Assembly: GCF_000003815.2 (NCBI RefSeq)
Contig: NC_049984.1
Span: forward strand, 13,835,985 to 13,899,984
Direction: 5' to 3'
DNA from: Branchiostoma floridae
Lineage: Eukaryota > Chordata > Leptocardii > Amphioxiformes > Branchiostomatidae
Length of the DNA: 64,000 nucleotides
Shown here: in pieces, positions 1 to 11,943 of the stretch
How positions within the stretch are numbered: the first letter of the stretch is position 1
How the letters are laid out: each line of letters opens with the position of its first letter
The notes under the pieces: generated by a model
Seen by the model: only the letters and a program-made list of their open reading frames with translations
What the model was told of the DNA's origin: nothing
The model's database searches: none
Translations under genes and position numbers: made by a program

Positions 1-603
1 TCCGTCGGAATAGAAGTACCTCTACAATTTCAACTATTTCGTTTTACCCTACTGCCCATCCGTAATAGTACTGTTATTGCATCGCCTTCTGACCTACATA
101 ACTGATTGAAAATGCCCCAGGAAAATGTCACAAGCCACAAGAAAAACGAGATTTAATCCCATTGCTTTTAGAGATGCAGAAAGTGTGCATTACCCAACGT
201 GGAAAATATACAGTTAACGTTATACCTCTGAACTAGCAGCTGCTGCTGTCATCCATAGTTTGAATTCGGTTTCCCGTTACTTTGCAGGATTTGCGTGAAC
301 AGTGGCGGGGGTGTATGTGGGTGGTTATCTAATATCACAACCTCAAGAAACAGCTTTTGAATTTCTAAAACTGTCTCGGCCGGAGGATGAGAATGTCACT
401 GGGAAAAGCGTGAGGCCTTATACACTGCCATATCGGTACATAGAAACGCTCCTTCACTGCCAAAGAGAGAGAAAGAGAGAGAGAGAGAGAGTACATTTTC
501 CATACGTTCACCAGACGCGTGAGACGGATACAATACACTACAGTTTTCGGTAGCCCCCTTCGAAGACTTCGAGGAGGATGCACCGGTGGCTTTTATTTTA
601 TGG
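1..603. other. Left-edge intergenic sequence
   Basis: No exon or gene is recognisable here. The only structure is a short (AG)n microsatellite at about 464-491. Confidence 0.6.
464..491. repeat. (AG)n microsatellite
   Basis: Simple run of GA/AG dinucleotides with one interruption. No coding context. Confidence 0.85.
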
Positions 604-772
604 AGGGGGGGGGGCTGTTTCGGTAGTTTCAACGTTGGCTAGGTTCTCCTGTGCCGGAAATGGACTGTCGGAGAGGGGAGTTTGTCTAGAAAAGTAGTTT
701 ACCCTGCAAACTCCCTTTCCCGGCATAAGAGAACCTAGCCAACGTTGAAACTACCGAACCAGCGCCCCCTAC
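604..772. mobile_element. Hairpin MITE with about 45 bp terminal inverted repeats
   Basis: The left arm (from about 613) and the right arm (to about 770) are inverted copies sharing the core CGGTAGTTTCAACGTTGGCT and continuing to TTCTC.TGCCGG. The outer ends are G-rich (GGGGGCGCTGG-like). There is no internal ORF, as expected of a non-autonomous fold-back DNA element. No target-site duplication could be fixed with confidence. Confidence 0.75.
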
Positions 773-939
773 AATAGAATGAAAGCCAGCACCGCTCGAA
801 TGAAACAGTTGACCTGTAAGTGGGTACATTGTCCGGTGTTGATTAACGGGAGTGCCTGTCCAAGCAATATATTTGATGGCTTAATCAACCCTGACACACC
901 GCGTGTCTGATTTGATGGAGCCGGGCCATTACAGTCCAC

Positions 940-2190
940 ACGCCCTACGGTAGGCACGTGCCTGTGTCAATCTGAGGCGTCCGGGTACAGGTATAATTCT
1001 TTAAATACATCCGAGATGCGTGGAAATCACCCACCTTCTTTGGTGGGAGATTCTGGTTCTCAGAGGGGTCCGACGTCGTCAGGCGGGTAGTCAACATTCA
1101 CAGGATGTTTCGACCTTGTCCCGCTACATCCTCGTGCTGACCGGTCAGCAGTGGTGGCCACTCACTGCTCGCCTCGCCCCTCTGGTCTCCAATTCTGCTC
1201 GTCTCTCTTGAGCCACAGCCAACAGGAGGCCTTCTCTGCTGCTTCCCCCAACAGTCTTGTTGCTTCCTTCCTTTCTCTACCTGTTAGGCCCAGGTCTTTA
1301 AGTAATTTCCATGATGATGCTGCCGGGAATCCTCTGCATCCAATTTCCACAGGGAACAGCCATGTGTTGCACCCTTTTCCCCTGCATTCTAGCAGCAGCT
1401 CTTGATATTTACTTCTTTTCCTTTCATGCGCCAGGTCACATCCCTCTTCCCAAGGCACAGTCAGTTCTATCATCACTATGTTGCCATCTGCGAACAGGAC
1501 AATATCGGGTCTTAAGGTCGTGTGGACCACCGATGGAAACTGTAGCTTCTTTCCTAGGTCAACCCTCATCTCCCAAGCTTTGGCTTTCTGCAAGAGGTTG
1601 CTGGATGGACGTGAGGTTGCTGGTCTTTTTTCCCCCTCCCTCACAAAAGTGATTGATGCTGCTGTTTTCCTGTGGGGCTGTTTGTTCTTCTTTCTTTCCT
1701 TCTCCAATATGCTGGCCAGAACTGCAAGGACTTTATCGTGTCGCCATCTGTATCTTCCTTGTGTGAGGGCCACCTTACAGCCTGAAAGGATGTGTGCCAT
1801 GGTGCCTCTACCCCCGCAGAGTTTACATGCTGGGTCCTCGACCAATCCCCACCTGTGCAGATTTGCCGGAGATGGGAGTGTGTCATAAACTGATCGCAGT
1901 AAGAAGGAAATACGGTATGGTTCTAATCTCCACAGTTCGGACCATGTTACTTTCCTCTGTGGGAGCTCCCATTTACACCAGGCTCCCTGTACTCCTAGCC
2001 CTACGGCCTTTGCTAGCATAACAAGAGTTATGGCGTTTGTTGAGGTCGCTAAGGTGTTTGATAATCCCTTTACCAGGAATTGCAACTTCCTTAATATCTG
2101 TTTCCACGTATGTCCAAGTAGTTATCATAACACTAGGCAGTAACCAAGGCAATGTACACGTAGCAAGGGGGCGTCTTAAACAACCCATAG
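940..2190 (-). mobile_element. 5'-truncated non-LTR retrotransposon, R2/HERO-like 3' end
   Basis: A minus-strand open frame (1162-2085, 307 codons) matches the C-terminal part of site-specific non-LTR retrotransposons. It has a CCHC zinc knuckle (CKLCGGRGTMAHILSGC, about residues 87-103), then an R-H motif (YRWRHDKVL), then a restriction-like endonuclease signature PDIVLF followed about 10 residues later by IELTVPWE. The reverse-transcriptase core that should lie upstream is absent, so the copy is truncated at its 5' end. Sequence from about 940 to 1161 is probably its 3' untranslated tail. The endonuclease frame carries no stop, which suggests a fairly young insertion. The exact clade (R2, HERO, NeSL) cannot be settled by eye. 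Confidence 0.75.
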
Positions 2191-2199
2191 CCTGGATAG

Positions 2200-3030
2200 T
2201 AAGTACTAGTCATCAGTGGTTGCCAGGCGAAAGAGATCTGATGAGTGAATGGTTGTACTACCCTACCTTCAAGATGGGGGTGTCGTTTTAAAAATTGTAT
2301 TAGCTGAAGATACTACCATGATTCCCACAGTCGGCATGCTTTATCGGGACGTGATTAACTGACATACAAAAATACAAACACAGACTCCGGCAAAAACAAT
2401 ACCCTCTAAAAGTAATAATCTTTTATTTGCAAATACATGCCCAATGGCTATGATAAGCACAAGCACAAATAGCATGGAATGATGATGATGAGTAAAGTGA
2501 CATTAACAGATAACATCTATACCAAGAAAGAAAAGTACTAAGATCTAGAACTGCCTTTGTAGGGATTGACTTCTTCGTAGGAGGCGGGGGAAGACGAATT
2601 CAACTGCTTCTTCAATAATATGTGCGATCCTTAAATTTCATTAGAAAGATGATTCTTTGTTCATCTGTAATGATGGGGAAGCAAAAATAGATTTTTGACG
2701 CTTCTGTAAGTAATTGGTTTCTTTTTTCCTCATTAGGTGAAATGACTTTCGTCTTCCGCTGCAATATCCGCAAATTCTCCCGACGGAGGTAATAATTGGT
2801 TGGATAGGAAACAGTGGCTCATGTAGGATACAAAACATTTGATGGTAGAAACAACAATGGATTACAAAATATGGACCTGAAGATGTACATCGAAAACAAT
2901 CGCTTAAAAACACACCAATGTTTGAAACCTCAGGTCTTAACCTCACTTGCAAAGCCATATTTGTCAAGTCTGTTTGGGTAAAGCAAATCCAGAGTTTAAC
3001 ACAACTCCATTATTGGTCCCTATTCATTAT
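2200..3030. other. Intergenic / possible 3' UTR of the left VWA gene
   Basis: No exon was recognised. A minus-strand AATAAA lies at 2422-2427, about 1.1 kb beyond the stop codon of the VWA-MIB/HERC2 gene. If it is used, the SINE at 3031-3369 would sit inside that 3' UTR. This is weak inference only. Confidence 0.3.
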
Positions 3031-3369
3031 ACAGTACATTCTTAGGGTATCAATGTGTGTATCAATATCTTAGGGTATCAATGTGCGCCAAGCCGCAAGT
3101 CAAGTCAAATTTCCTTGGCGACCTTGCTGTTGTTTCAGTACACGGCAGGGTATTTCTTTTACAGGAATGCTTTGCTAGCCATTCCCCTTTAACGTGCTCT
3201 AGACATCTCCTCGGATACGGGATCCCCATTTAATATCCCACCCGAAAGACGGGTGCAGCCTTAACCGAAATGCCCTTCCCAGGCTTTGACCGGGGGTCTC
3301 CCAATTACAAACTCTTTGGGACCAGGCGCTCATCTGTTAGGTTGCTACCAGTTGAGCTACAGGGACATC
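3031..3369 (-). mobile_element. tRNA-derived SINE
   Basis: Read on the minus strand the element opens with a tRNA-like head: an A-box (TAGCTCAACTGG) close to the 5' end, and a B-box-like GGTCAAAGCC much further on. A unique body follows, then a tail made of repeats of a unit like CATTGATACCCTAAG. A second diverged copy of the same family lies at 22262-22434, which confirms it as a dispersed element rather than a tRNA gene. Confidence 0.7.
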
Positions 3370-3502
3370 CATTCAGGACATGACGTACTGTGAGAAAGTT
3401 TCAAGCGGTGGCAGAGGCTGCAAAGCACACTCGATTGACAACATCGCGACGCATTCAAACGTTTCTGTACAACCCTTTGTCTGAGGTTCACGGTAGTGCC
3501 GT

Positions 3503-6500
3503 CTACATGATACTGCAGGCGCGAGACTTTGTAGACCGGGCTGAGGACGGCGGGCTGTCGTCATCACTGCTGTCATCCCCTCCTATGGCTCCCACCAGCT
3601 GAAGGGCAGCCAGGACAGTGGCAGTCCCCACAACGACGTGTTCTAAAAAGTAGGGAACAAATCATTCAAACCTGTCAATACAATCATCACATGTACATTC
3701 CTCTATATCACGAGGGTATGTTTACTTACAGATAGCATGGTTTGGTTCCATGCAGATGGTATGGTTTTGTCCCATATATGCAAATCAACGGTTTGCATGT
3801 TGCCCACAGATGTGATTCTCTTTTCTATAGTCTTTAGATAGAATCATTTCACCGTTAGAATTTTACCTACCCTCCAGCTCAATTTCCTTTGTGCCGGGTG
3901 GGCGATAGCGGTAGTTGGCCTTCGTTCCATTGGGCCAGCGGACCTAAGGAAGGGAACAGTGAACGTGATCTCGAAGAGAACATGTCCAGTAATCCCAACG
4001 GAAATTGTTAGATTTCCAGAAATTGTCTCTTAACACAGATAAATCAATAGATCAATGTATCTAGCCAGCAGTGAGAGAAAAGTCATAATTTTAACCATGT
4101 CAGATTGGGAGTCGTGTGGAAAAGATGAAAAGAAAGTGTCTGACGTGAACGTTGAAGGTCTCCCTGGGCTGGACCTTGAACACGGCTCCCACACTGCCCC
4201 TGCCGCCGTCCTGATCCCCGTAACGCGCCTGCCAGTCTCTGCCTGCAACGGCAATACATAACATTACAACTACTAAGTTTGCAATGAAAGAAACAGGTTT
4301 TCGGCTTGTACGTAGAGCGGTACGTAGAACTACCGGGGCTAAGGGTGCTCGCGATAAACAGGATAAAGTGGAGAGATTTGAAGAAAGACTGATTGTAGTT
4401 GCAATGTGTCCAGAACACTGTGGATAACGTATAACGTATAAAAGTGATGTCAAGGGGAAATAACTTACGGTAGTTAACGTTAGTGTGGATAACAAGGTCT
4501 ACTCACCCCTAACCACGCGACATCCGACCTTGACCCCACCACTTCCCACGGCGCGTACTTCGTCGACCACCTGTACGAAACCCAGCGTGTGACAGAAACT
4601 TTCAGTGTACCTTCTTTAGAAGACTCAATATACCACGAAGTACGGAAATATATCAGAACACATCCGTGTGTGAATCATACATTATACCATGTGTTGACAT
4701 GGCCATCAGGAATTAAAAATTCTTCACTTAGTCATGTCTTGTTCATATACATGCGTTGGGTTTTTGCAGCACGGCTGCTCAGGCTTGTCACATAGTTTCT
4801 GTACTACGTGGCTTAAAGCCTTGTGATGCTCACAAGTTCGCTAGCGTTGACCTCTACTTACAAAGAGACCATAGATAGATAAAGTAGTCCATACCCTGAC
4901 GTCTTTGGCCCCCTCGGCTCCAAATCGATAACGGTAATTGGTGGAGTCATCGTAGTCCCACTCCACAACAAGCTGGCCTGGAAGGAAGGAAGAACAAGAA
5001 ACAAATCTTAACTATGTGTGCCCAAATCACGCTAACAATGCTGTGCCAGGTTTTAAACTGCAGAATTTAAGTTATTTTTTATCATTTATATAAGACAGAA
5101 GACTTTCGTACGGAAGCGTGAGAAGAATGAGTTTTTCGTTAATTGTGATGTTCGTGACGATAGTACTGAAATGTGTGACATTTTCCTCACCATCACCCCT
5201 GTGCTTGACGACAGTCCCGACACCAAAACGGTCCTGCGGGCCCCATTTCCAGTCCCTGCCGCGGCGAACACGTGACCCGAATGGTGGCATGTTTGGCTGC
5301 TCGCTCTACAAACGACACATGTGAAAGTACCGTTTTATGATATGATGTATTGCTTTGCGACAATCTATACAATCCTTGCATTTAATTTTGTGACTTAAGA
5401 AGATATCTTGATGCTCTACTGTCAAATGTATCACACAGCTGAGCAGGCCCAAACGTGGAACCAACAGGGCAAGCGAGAGAGGGGAAGGCCCAAGAGCAGC
5501 TGGAGCAGTGACACCGAGGAAGAGATGAGGAGCATCAGTAACAGCTGGTACGACCTCAGAAGGAAGGCCTAGAGACCTGTGCAGTGGAGGACGATCATCG
5601 GTGGCCTACGCTCCGACCGGGGCAAAGGGCCCAAGTAAGTTAGCCTCTGGCCGGCTAACTCCCTTAGCGTACAAACTGTTATAGACTGTATTTGTATTTC
5701 TACAATTAGACCACCGATCCGCGGAGCCTGGTAGAGGCCACAAGTAACGTTAAGTAATTGTCAAATGAAGCATGTCGGTCTGACTTACGTCATCGTCGTC
5801 GTCATCGTCGTCTGCCGCCATCAGCAGCATGGCGAGCAGCAGAGTCTTCAGACCGGCCTGTGGGAACGGTTGGGATGGGAGGAGTTAGAGCTGCTCCTGA
5901 TGATATCAGTTGCCTTGGTAATATCGCATGTTCCAATGGACCGATAGGCTGGTCATGTCTGTCAGGCAGCAGGTTATAGAGTCCTACAGTATGCATGATT
6001 TTCTGTGACTAAATTTATATTCAAGCTCTTCATCGCTTCCATGAGACCTTCGAATATGGGCGTGGTCCCCCTGCTTTTAGGTTGTCTGTGAATGTATAAA
6101 GTCACATGTGTCTGTATCTGTATCTGTAGCTAAATTTATATAGCCGGTATAACCGCCCTTTTAAAAGTTTAAACATTACGTCATATGAAGAACCAGTCGT
6201 GAGGATTTGTGACCGATTTATTCATCTACTTTACCATTGCTTTACCTTCACTTTGCAGCAGACTATCCCACACGACGTTTGAAACAGTCCTTACCAGTTC
6301 ATCGCTGTCCACACTTTCCCCCATCTTGGCCATGAACTGCCGCAGGACCATGATGTCTCGCAGCTTCTGCATGTCTGAAGTTCAGATAGAGTTAAAAGGC
6401 CGAAACGGGGGTTGTGAGTATATGTTAAGGAATATACAAAGGTTTTATTGAAGAATAGTACAGTGAAACTGGGAACAATGATTTTTAAGGTTCTTACCGT

Positions 6501-8420
6501 GGCCAAACTGGGCCGCAAAGCGGATGAGAAGCACCTAGATATCGAGCATAAAAATGAGCATCAGTACATGTTCATGTATTATAACATCGTATAAGAGCGC
6601 AAACGATGTTGAAATGGCACTTACGAAATTGATTAAAATAGGAGGAAAGTTACTTATACCTACCTGTCTTCGGAAGAACTCGGACAGCTGACTGACGTCA
6701 CCCAGGATGTACATACCGTTGGTGAGTTTGGCGATGGCTTGGAGGAGATCCTTAGACAGTGGCAATCAACGGTGTACATAAGAAGAAGTACCAAAACAAT
6801 ATCAGTGCAAAAACCGTGAGACTCATCCGTTCAATAGTAGCGTCCTTGATCTAGACTTAGCCCGCGCCCGACCAAACACTTCGTTAGATATACATAAGGA
6901 TATCAACACTAAGTCACTGTTTTGTTGGAGAAGACAGACAGTGTCTGTACCTTGTCCACGTCATCACCACACCCCACGCAGGCTATGGGGATGGGATGCG
7001 GCAGGCCCACCGCCTGCCAGCCCGCCGGCCCGAACGACAGCGCTGCCTTCAGGACGTTCTCCTTGTCCTGTGTACAAGGATACTGTGTGAATTGTACGTA
7101 CGATTTAAACGGTACTCCTAAAACACTGACCATAGAAACAATCAGGCGGTAAATTGGCAAGATCCTGATAATACAATTGAAGTAGCAAATTATGAATTAC
7201 GTCAGGGTAGCCGTCTGTCATTAAGATGACACGAGGGGTCATCTTCCGACCACCTGGCAGGGTCAGCACGCCACCTAGCGGCAGAAGTGTAAAAGTGTCA
7301 GTTTGTGAACTTCACAAGAGGTGACTGCATTGCAACAACATCACATGCGGCAGATCAGTCATATTCCTTCACCACGCTTTAAAGACAAGGATGGCAAAAG
7401 CTAACAAGCCAAAGCACGGAAGTGATGTTTGTCATCATCAGTAAATAGCAAGGGCTACTCTCACCAAGCGGAGGCACGTTGAAAGCACTGTTGATTTCGA
7501 CAACACAAACGTGCCTCCAACGTGCCTCCAACGAAATCCAACGCGTCTCCGCTGTGTTTTTGAAATTTACTAAACATCTTACCGCGCTGCAGAATTTCCT
7601 TCATCGCCTCCATGAGACCTTCGAACATGGGTGTGGTCCCTCCTGCTTTTAGGTTGTCTGTGAATATAAAAAGCCACATGTGTTTGTATCTGTAGCCGGT
7701 ATAACCGCCCTTCGGCGTAACATAACAGCATATGCATTCTGATGGACCGACAATGAAAGATCTAACATTACATCCATTCTTAGATACGCAGCAACTTACT
7801 AGTATCTATGACACAGTGAGTCTATACAGTTATCTAGCATGCCCACTTGATAATGTTATGTTGTCATTCTGACGTACCAACAGACTGCATGACGGTCCCG
7901 TAGTTCCCGGACAGCGGTTGGATGATGCGGGCTCCTCCACCAAACTCTACCACGGCCACGTTCTCTCGGAGGCTCATCTTGTTCGCGGTTTCTGTTTTGC
8001 AATTAAGAATACCCCATAGGAGAAGATGAAAATGAAAACTGTAACTACTTAGATACCAAGAACATGTCGGTGTTTAACAATCTAATATGGCCTTGTACAC
8101 TTTTCGTCTCTCTTACACTTCCAAATGCGGACTTTTACAGCATATATAGGTCAATGATTTATTGAGGAATTTTTAAACGAAACAACATGTCTAGATTGAA
8201 CTGACCATTACAATTTCTAGTATCCATTTTTTTAGCCACATCGTCCTATTATATCACAATTTAAATTTGTTGCGCAGGTAAAGAGTCCGAAGCTCCGATC
8301 ACACATTACGTTACCTTGTACGCCGAGTAGGAAATGTCGGACTCCCTTCTTCAGTTCGGCCATCCCGCGGCCGTTCATGGAGCCTGAGGTGTCCAGGCAC
8401 AGGACCGTGTCCAGCGGCAT
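3503..8420 (-). CDS. VWA + two MIB/HERC2 domain protein with C-terminal CaaX box (copy A)
   Basis: Fifteen exons (minus): 8315-8420, 7878-7991, 7583-7657, 7201-7274, 6951-7067, 6664-6750, 6498-6534, 6295-6374, 5789-5857, 5191-5296, 4895-4977, 4507-4570, 4145-4242, 3871-3943, 3503-3642; 440 aa. The VWA domain starts at residue 1 (MPLDTVLCLDTSGSM) and keeps a full MIDAS: D10-x-S12-x-S14, T82, and D119 in MTDGYPD. A hydrophobic segment and eight consecutive Asp (246-253) follow. Two MIB/HERC2 modules are at about 258-316 (GRDWKWGPQD..., YRYRFGAEGAKDVR) and 330-395 (GRDWQARYGDQDGG..., NYRYRPPG). The C-terminus has a hydrophobic stretch (396-415), an acidic/Ser linker, a basic patch and CSIM, a farnesyl-type CaaX box. 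No signal peptide, RING or ankyrin repeat is seen, so a cytosolic membrane-tethered protein is inferred. Function is unknown. All introns are GT-AG and phases match copy B exactly. Confidence 0.87.
5441..5637 (+). mobile_element. LINE 3'-end fragment in intron 9 of copy A
   Basis: Translating the plus strand gives TWNQQGKRERGRPKSSW..., then a stop, then RPVQWRTIIGGLRSDRGKGPK. This is the characteristic carboxy-terminal tail of LINE reverse transcriptases found widely in animals (GKRxRGRPxxxW ... RxxWRxxVxGL). The premature stop and missing upstream RT show a dead, 5'-truncated copy. Confidence 0.6.
5638..5745. mobile_element. Short MITE with GCCTGGTAGAGGC-type end
   Basis: The left end TTAGCCTCTGGCC and the right end GCCTGGTAGAGGCCA are imperfect inverted repeats. 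The same right end, preceded by GATCC(R)CG(A)G, appears at 40329-40352, and a degraded version near 20720-20746. These represent one small non-autonomous family inserted in introns of three genes in this window. Confidence 0.55.
6028..6162 (-). pseudogene. Relic duplicate of exon 3 in intron 8 of copy A
   Basis: This stretch closely matches exon 3 of the same gene (7583-7657) plus about 55 bp of the adjacent intron 2, including the splice acceptor and the rare string GCCGGTATAACCGCCCTT. Compared with the true exon it has lost one base near the GGGACCAC motif, so the frame is broken. It also lacks the 5' splice donor end. It is therefore a partial intragenic duplication, not a usable alternative exon. 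Confidence 0.8.
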
Positions 8421-11400
8421 GGTCAGTGGACAGCAGATATATAGTCAGCACAGGAATGGGCTGGCAAAGGACGAGACAACGAAAGAATGAAAACGAGAGA
8501 AAGACTGACATGATTGCTAAACACAATTTACAATATACTAATGTAGATAAGAGATTGTGGGGAACATCTAACTATGCCAGAGTTAGACATTTAGGTAAAT
8601 TTTCATCCGTAATTGCATCTGTTTGTTTCCTGACGATTAGCCATCGGACATGACTATGTAGATAACTAATACATAGATAATACAATCAACTGATCAAAGT
8701 TATGATCCGTTAGACAACGTTTATGATATCCACAGTAGCAGAATAGTTAGGATAGATGGTGCTTTTTAATCTTCCTGCTAGGTTCTAAACTAAGTAACTT
8801 CATACGTTGTTTGACTCATATTCGTACCCTTCGATTCACCAGTCGCCCAGAAAAAATAGGCAACGAAGCAAGCATGCCGCTGGCAGTTATGTTAAAAGTT
8901 TTGTTTGTGTGCCGTTAAGGCAAGCTGTGTTTGAACATATTATTTGCCATACACGACCTCAGTAAACTATAATCCATCTGTAAAGCATTACATTCTCCCG
9001 CTGAGTCGATCGGAACATTAGATAATGTTCGCACAAGTGCACAAATGACAACCCGCGTCTTGACTTTAACCTTATCGGTACGGATCGCTGATGTTCAAAG
9101 CTGAGAGTATTGTGGTGTCTACACCGTACATAATTATCATGTTTTGAACAACCCTCAAAGGCATGGACATGTTTTGTTTCGCCTGACAGGTGGTTGCACA
9201 CGAAAGGGGAAGTTCTTGCCTTATCACAGGCAAATACTTTCCTTTATATAGCGTGGATTAGGTACTTAAATTTTGCGTTTCGTTTAACCTAAAGCTTTCC
9301 GTTATTACATGACGTGGGAGCATAGCGGACTAAAAGAAGGTTTTGTTGCTTTGTTAAGTGATCAGCGAGCCTATTTTTGATAGTCACCCGCCCCTTTTAT
9401 ACGGGAGGGAGCGTTATTGGCAAATAAGTTCACCAGAGCGCTGCACTTATCTAAACATATTTTTTCCTATCTTATATTCACGTGAAACTAAACGTTGGCC
9501 AGTCAATTTCGACCTTAGCGGAGGTATATGTATTTCCAGGTGGTAAATCCCACGGTTGTAAATTGGTTTATGAATCGATGTTCCTTTGTAACACTTTTGC
9601 TCACATGCAGAACAGGTATACCTGGCTTTGAAATCGATCGTTTTATGAACTGATAAGTATCACTTGGGTTATTTGTAGCCTTCCCACTTTACATGGATTA
9701 CATTCCGATTAAAACGGATCTTTTACCGCCTTTGCTCTTTGTCCTAAATACACATTGTCGCCATTTGTTGACTTTCACCCTAAACTTGACTTTTCTGGCA
9801 TACCATCCTTATCCCGTCTCCCAGGTAAACTTCTTAATTTTCATTACACCTGGTGCTTCTTCAAACAGACAATGCGTCTTATTGACATGTCTAAGATTTA
9901 AACTTACCTGAGTGTAGGTTTTAAGACGTGCGGTCGCGCAGTTCTTCTGGACGAGTAGAAAAACAACTTGAGTAAACAACCGTGCCGATGGCGTAACTTT
10001 AAACCTTATTAAGACCCACGCCTGGGTTCCTCCATTTCTCAGTGGGGGGCGAAGAAATAGATATCTAAATAAATTCCGTATACGTGTAAAGAGAAGTGTG
10101 ATAGTACTCCACACCTCGAGCAAAAAGGCACAACATATGAGGACACTTATCTACTACATCTGTGGCAATCCAGTTTAACGTTACCAGGAACGAAACTGCC
10201 CGCTTCTTAGAAAATGATGTTGACGTTACCATCTCCTTACCATATAAGGTAAAAAAAGTTAGGTCTGTACCCTTCAATTACCAGAACTTAAAGTTAATCA
10301 GTAAACTTTAAACTTGGACTATAAAACAGAAGTAAATTTTGTATGATTTAGTGACCTCTTGATGCAACACACGATCTCTTGCAACAAGGTCATTGTAGGA
10401 TATGCTCTTGGTAAGAAAGGGTCAGAGGAGTTAAATGTACGCAGTGAACTGGTGACAACTTGTTGGTGTAGTCATGGCTCATTTGTCGCCATTGTTTAGA
10501 TTCAACTTCCTCCTGGGGAAGAACTACTTTCACTTTTGCGCAAAAGCCGTTTGTTTGTTTGATATATCTAGTTACAGTGGGTAGGTAATCCAACCTGCAC
10601 TTGAGAATACCAGAAAAACCCGGTGTCCCTTTGGCGTAAACCTTAAACTTGTCTTTGAACTATATTTCTTCAAACTATAACAAAAAATCTATTCACATTG
10701 GACAACATTTAACAATCGAAGTGTTAGCCACTGAACTGCTATGATGACTGAGCAATGGGTTCTTACACAAAAAGAGGGTAAACAAGTTACCTGCGCACCT
10801 GCAGTTGCCCTGACGTCCTGTGTCAACATTAAAGCAGTAGATAGTGTAAACAAAGTTAACTTGGCTCCGGTACATGGAAACTAGGTCGTTGGTATCACTG
10901 TACTTATGGTACGAAAAATGGTAAAACAACGGCGAGACATGAGAAAGATATAGATTGGTACTTTCAACGATTTTCTGGCGAACCATGGTTAATGTTACTT
11001 TCATTAGTTTGTTACACTTTGGTGAACCATTTAACCTCCTTGGGTGAACAGCATGATAAAAGAATAAGCTGGTGTTTCAATATGCCATATGTTTATGATC
11101 TAAAGAAGAGATCTAACTCAGGTTTTAACAGCACAGTTTAATGTCTAAGAAAGGTACTAACTGTAATTTATTAAAGTACGTAACGTTAGCAATGATTCTG
11201 TTACAAATAACGTTAGTTAACATAATAGCGGTTACTGTGTCAGTTATCCTTTTACTGTCACTAGTTTGATCTATGTATACATTAGTAAAATTTACTCCAG
11301 AAAAAGGCAAACTCGAGAGCACATGGTGCCTTCTAGTCCAGAAACATTTCTTTCGATACCGATGATGGAATTCTGGAAATGGTAATCCCATTAACTTCGT

Positions 11401-11943
11401 ATAGCTTTGAAAGTTACCGCATTACTAGTATATACTTCCTCTTATTCTTGTTGAGCTCAAGCATAAATGCGCTTGAGATGAAGCGAAATGCTCTCTGCTA
11501 TCTAACGTTGATAGTACAATGTTGCGTCGCTACAGCTCACATTCATATAGATTACAGCTAAGCACATTGGGTTAACCCTACTCTTCTCGATACGTGTATT
11601 GGGTTCTTTAGTTATTATATAGACAACAATATACCAATATATTTTATATTATATAAGGTAACAATATAACATTACCAACATAAATGTTAATCAAAGGTTT
11701 TGCATGGAGGGTTGCCTTCATCTGAATAACCATATCACCAGCTAATAGTGTCCTCGGGTAAAGTTTGTTGAACTAGTAGAAGAATGTGGCTTAATGTAGT
11801 ATTTTCGTTCCACCTGAAAGCATACAAATTAAGAAAGCTGGTGTGACCGTCTCAACCGTGTTCATCTCCATTTAAGGGTACATCACCCACTAATTTCGTA
11901 TTTTTCTCCATCTGTGGACCTTTCGCGTTTACGCCTGGCGGGT
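8421..11943. other. Intergenic region between the tandem VWA genes
   Basis: About 3.5 kb of AT-rich sequence between the 3' end of copy B and the 5' end of copy A. No open frame here resembles a domain or splices into the neighbours. It should hold the promoter of copy A and the 3' UTR of copy B, but I see no decisive TATA box or poly(A) signal. Confidence 0.5.

Noticed and set aside
3300-3369. Possible tRNA gene on the minus strand
   Set aside because: It has an A-box, but no cloverleaf can be drawn; the B-box-like word is too far and a SINE body and tail follow, with a second copy elsewhere.
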